A stretch of DNA of 64,000 nucleotides from Helopsaltes ochotensis (Eukaryota; Chordata; Aves; Passeriformes; Locustellidae), in assembly GCA_013400155.1 (NCBI GenBank), contig VXBM01000541.1, positions 226,912 through 290,911 of the forward strand, given 5' to 3'. Both the position numbers and the translations under genes were made by a program. How positions within the stretch are numbered: the stretch's first letter is position 1; each line of letters begins with the position of its first letter. The notes under the pieces were generated by a model. The model was not told the DNA's origin and did no database searches. It saw only the letters and a list, made by a program, of their open reading frames with translations. Shown here one piece after another: positions 61,401 through 64,000 of the stretch.

Positions 61401-63700
61401 ATGCGATAAACATTAATGTAAGGCTCAAATGTAAACTCGTTAGATGCGTACCTGCACGCTGGCTGCTACAACTGGAGACCCTGAGGCAGAAGATGGTCTG
61501 TGTGGAGTTGACAATTGTTTGGTAGCACCCTGTGTTCCGCTTCCTGCTCCCCCAGACAGACTAGTCCTACTAGCTCCACTTGAGTTAAGGTTACTACCTC
61601 TGCTGGCAGGTACATTCATTCCAACTCCACCCAGATTATTTTTACCAACAGTTCCAGAAGGAGAAGAGTTGGGCAATTTTGAAGAAGCCTGAGGGTTTTT
61701 TGCAGGCTGAAGGCCTGAGGTGCGATTACAAGACAGTAAATTCACTGTGGGAGACTGCCTGCTGATACTTACACCACTGGTCTGTTTATGAAGGGGGTTG
61801 TTACTGGAGTGACTACTCTGGGAAACTAGTGCACTTGAACTGGAAGAACTGGGTGTTGTTGCAGGCCTGGGGGATGAAGTGGACTTGGATGAAAATTTAG
61901 GTGATGCATTGGGCTTGGGCGTCACAGAGGGCTTAGATGAAGTGGGCTTGGGAGAGGCAGCAGGTTTGGGAGAGGCAGCCATGGAGAAGGGAGGCTTGAA
62001 ACCCTGGGAAGAAACTTGGGACACCATAGCCTTGGCTAAATAGTTACTAGAGGTAGAGGTGCTGGATGTTGTCCGAGAAACCAGTGGGTGAGACACTTGA
62101 GAGCCGCTTCCGGATGTGGGATTAGACAAAGGCAGGCGATATACTACAGACTTATCTTGAGCCTTGATGACTGGTGATGAGCAAGAGAGTTTGGGATTGC
62201 TACTCAATTTCACCACAGGATTGGTCTGTGATTTACTAATAGTTGCTTGCAAGGGAGATACATATTTCTGTTGTACAGCTGAATGCTGGTGCACCTTTGG
62301 CACTTGTGATGTTGAGGAAGTACCACCTTGAGCCTCAGCAGATGCTACTGACATATTAGCATCCTTGGTTCTTTGAGAGGAGGTGGAAATAGCCGCTTGA
62401 GTCTTAGAGGAAGAAACATGAGTCTGAGAAGAGGAGGAAGCAGCTTGGATCTGACTTGACCTCTGCAGTCCTTGTTGAAGTAGTTTGGCTGGCAAAGGCT
62501 CTAAAGAAACCTTGGGATTTTGAATCGAAGATCCAGCAATAAGGCCTGAAGAGATACCAGTGTGAACTAAGTCCTGGGGTTTCTTTGGTACTGGCCCTGT
62601 GTGACCAGCAATAAGACTTGATGAATGAGATGTTTGAGTGGGCTCTACTTTCTTTGAAGTTGCCAGAGGCAACTTACTCATAATGCTTGCTAGTTTCTCT
62701 TCCCTCAGCCCAGAGCGAGGTCTGGATGTTGGTGTGTCTATGGTGGACCCAAGAGGTGATCCCTTGGCACCATTATTGATAACTGCCAGAGCATCAGAAA
62801 CAGAGTCCAGTGAAGGTGGGTGGAAAGAGAGGTCTTCATCCAGTGAGTCATCCAAGCAGATCGTCTCTGGAGCTGCTGTGCAGCTAGAGCTGGCTGGGGT
62901 GCACACAGCTGCACTGGAACTCAGTACAGTACCACAACTTGAATTGACCGAAGACATACAGGTTTTCTGTTCTTTTTTTGGACTGGAGTCCTGGAAATGA
63001 AGGGATAAGAAATACCAGGTTTAACAGACCTTCTGAAATGGGTTTAAGGTCATCTTTAGTGTAATACTTTTATTCAGTAAATTCCAACAAACCAAAGATC
63101 TAGTATTGAAATTTTCATACGAAGATACTTATGATATCTAGGTGCTGGAGTCCTGTGTGCTAATTCAATATTTGGATTTAAAAATCTAGTGTTGTTGCTC
63201 CACATAACTAGAAGCGCCCCATACATTACACAATCAATACTGTGAAGAATCAGATAGCTAATCTGATGACTTAGTAAAACTGCTACTGAATTTAGACAAC
63301 ACCTGGTCATGTCAAATCAGGACCTCTATACTATGGTATCCTTCCAACCAGTTTTGGAAGGTTTTCCAGTGTTGCCAAATTTAACACAAACTAAAAACAC
63401 ACAAAGCACACATTCAAAAATGTGAAACATCACTGGAACTAGTACCTCTTCATAGTCAATTTTCAAACAACTAATACAGCTTAAAGTGGCAACGCTATAC
63501 AGAAGTATCTTTGAAGTAATGCACCATCAAGTCAGTAAGCAATGCCCAACAGAAACCTTCTGCAAGATTTTTTCAAGATCAGAGGCAGAAGCAGGTAGTA
63601 TCAAATGGTCACATTGGACCATCAAGTGGTTATTCAAATACCTTAATAGGCATTTACCTTCACTTTGGGTTTAGGCGCCAGAATGACCTTCTTCTTTGCC
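55433..63700 (-). CDS. UBN2: UBN2 (ubinuclein-2), C-terminal 655 aa, 5' part outside window
   Basis: Visible coding exons, 5' to 3': 63658-63700, 61452-62990, 57270-57516, 56465-56554 and 55433-55482. Phases agree at each junction. The first piece encodes AKKKVILAPKPKVK. The 1539-nt exon is extremely Ser/Thr/Pro-rich with an acidic ICLDDSLDED motif and SPKP/TPKP repeats. The 57.3-kb exon carries the conserved hydrophobic block FGMLGGLVPVTVPFQFPLEL. The protein ends DTKLQRKNQ. This matches ubinuclein-2 and its position beside FMC1. Ubinucleins are subunits of the HIRA histone chaperone complex (HIRA, UBN1/2, CABIN1), which deposits H3.3 outside replication in the nucleus. The HIRA-binding N-terminus and Hpc2-related domain lie beyond the window. 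Confidence 0.93.
56465..56554 (-). CDS. UBN2: UBN2 penultimate coding exon
   Basis: It encodes LLKGLQPGAPHAATLSHSPL and on to HLQQAYT. The acceptor is TCCCAG|AC and the donor ACAG|GTAAAG. Phase 1 on both sides. Confidence 0.92.
57270..57516 (-). CDS. UBN2: UBN2 coding exon with conserved hydrophobic block
   Basis: It encodes STAGASLLANASPLTLMASP through FGMLGGLVPVTVPFQFPLEL to FHHSLTQ. The acceptor follows a ten-T tract (CCCCATAG|TCA) and the donor is AGA|GTAAGT. Confidence 0.94.
57517..61451 (-). other. UBN2 intron
   Basis: Intron of 3935 bp, AT-rich. It contains the 11-nt microexon candidate at 61168-61178. No repeat family was recognised. Confidence 0.6.
61168..61178 (-). other. Candidate 11-nt stop-bearing microexon in UBN2
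   Basis: A strong pyrimidine tract and acceptor (CTTTTTTCTTTTAACAG) is followed 11 nt later by a donor GTAAGC. Included after the large exon (phase 0) the bases read CAC TAG, an immediate stop. Usage is unproven. Confidence 0.25.
61452..62990 (-). CDS. UBN2: UBN2 large Ser-rich exon, 513 codons
   Basis: It is open throughout in one frame, phase 0 at both ends, from DSSPKKEQKTC to SPVVAASVQ. The acceptor is TTTCCAG|GAC and the donor CAG|GTACGC. The sequence is a low-complexity Ser/Pro/Lys region, predicted disordered. Confidence 0.95.
63658..63700 (-). CDS. UBN2: UBN2 short upstream coding exon
   Basis: It encodes AKKKVILAPKPKVK after one base of a split codon; 43 nt. The acceptor is TTTTAG|G and the donor AAG|GTAAAT. 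Confidence 0.88.
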
Positions 63701-64000
63701 CTAAAACAGAAGGGATAAATTTTGCATCAGAAGACCAAAAAAAAAAAAGGCAAGTAACTTTCACTTTGTTACCCTGATTATATCCCAATAAACTAGAATG
63801 ATGTCTACAGGAGTCTAGCTTTAATAATAAAACATCCTTGAAAAGAAAAATGGTTTAAAATACAGGGGGGGGGGAAAAAGTACACTATCAATTCATTTTC
63901 TGATCATGTATCTCTATGTAAATTAATCACAAAATCAACTGAATTGATGATACAACCTGACATATAGATCAGGACATATCCAAAGAACTGGTTTTATTTT

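Overview
The window is a vertebrate nuclear locus, almost certainly from a bird. It has split genes with GT-AG introns, several CR1 LINE fragments with the typical ATTCTATGA-type 3' end, solo LTRs, GC-rich promoter islands (one broken by an assembly gap of 218 N), and an intact globin E gene, a globin that mammals have lost. The gene order UBN2 - tRNA-Arg - FMC1 - LUC7L2, all on the minus strand, matches the human 7q34 block as I remember it. I cannot name the species.

Layout by coordinate. 1-3.7 kb is repeat-rich intergenic DNA: an LTR-like fragment at 387-539, and a minus-strand CR1 split by a complete solo LTR at 1704-2298. 3749-7277 (+) is globin E, three exons and 151 residues, with a CR1 in intron 1. 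7.4-13.5 kb is intergenic with two more CR1 pieces and a 322-bp solo LTR flanked by a 6-bp target duplication (GATGAG). 14385-42329 (-) is LUC7L2, ten coding exons and 398 residues, tail-to-tail with globin E; its promoter island holds the gap. 44818-45235 (-) is FMC1, two exons and 107 residues. 45725-45797 (-) is an intronless tRNA-Arg(CCU) about 0.5 kb upstream of FMC1. 46.2-63.7 kb (-) is the C-terminal part of UBN2: six coding pieces, the stop at 55433, and probably a very long 3'UTR reaching a poly(A) signal near 46171.

Roles. Globin E is a retina-associated respiratory globin. LUC7L2 is a U1 snRNP-associated factor for 5' splice-site choice. FMC1 is a mitochondrial ATP synthase assembly factor. 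UBN2 belongs to the HIRA histone H3.3 deposition complex. They are neighbours by ancestry, not an operon or pathway.

I found no dramatic new system. The best leads are a 33-nt in-frame cassette-exon candidate in LUC7L2 intron 1, an 11-nt stop-bearing microexon candidate in UBN2, a perfect 21-bp-arm hairpin in the presumed UBN2 3'UTR, a run of exon-like ORF pieces in that same region, a G-quadruplex-prone tract in LUC7L2 intron 2, and a pair of GATTA motifs 10 bp apart upstream of globin E.
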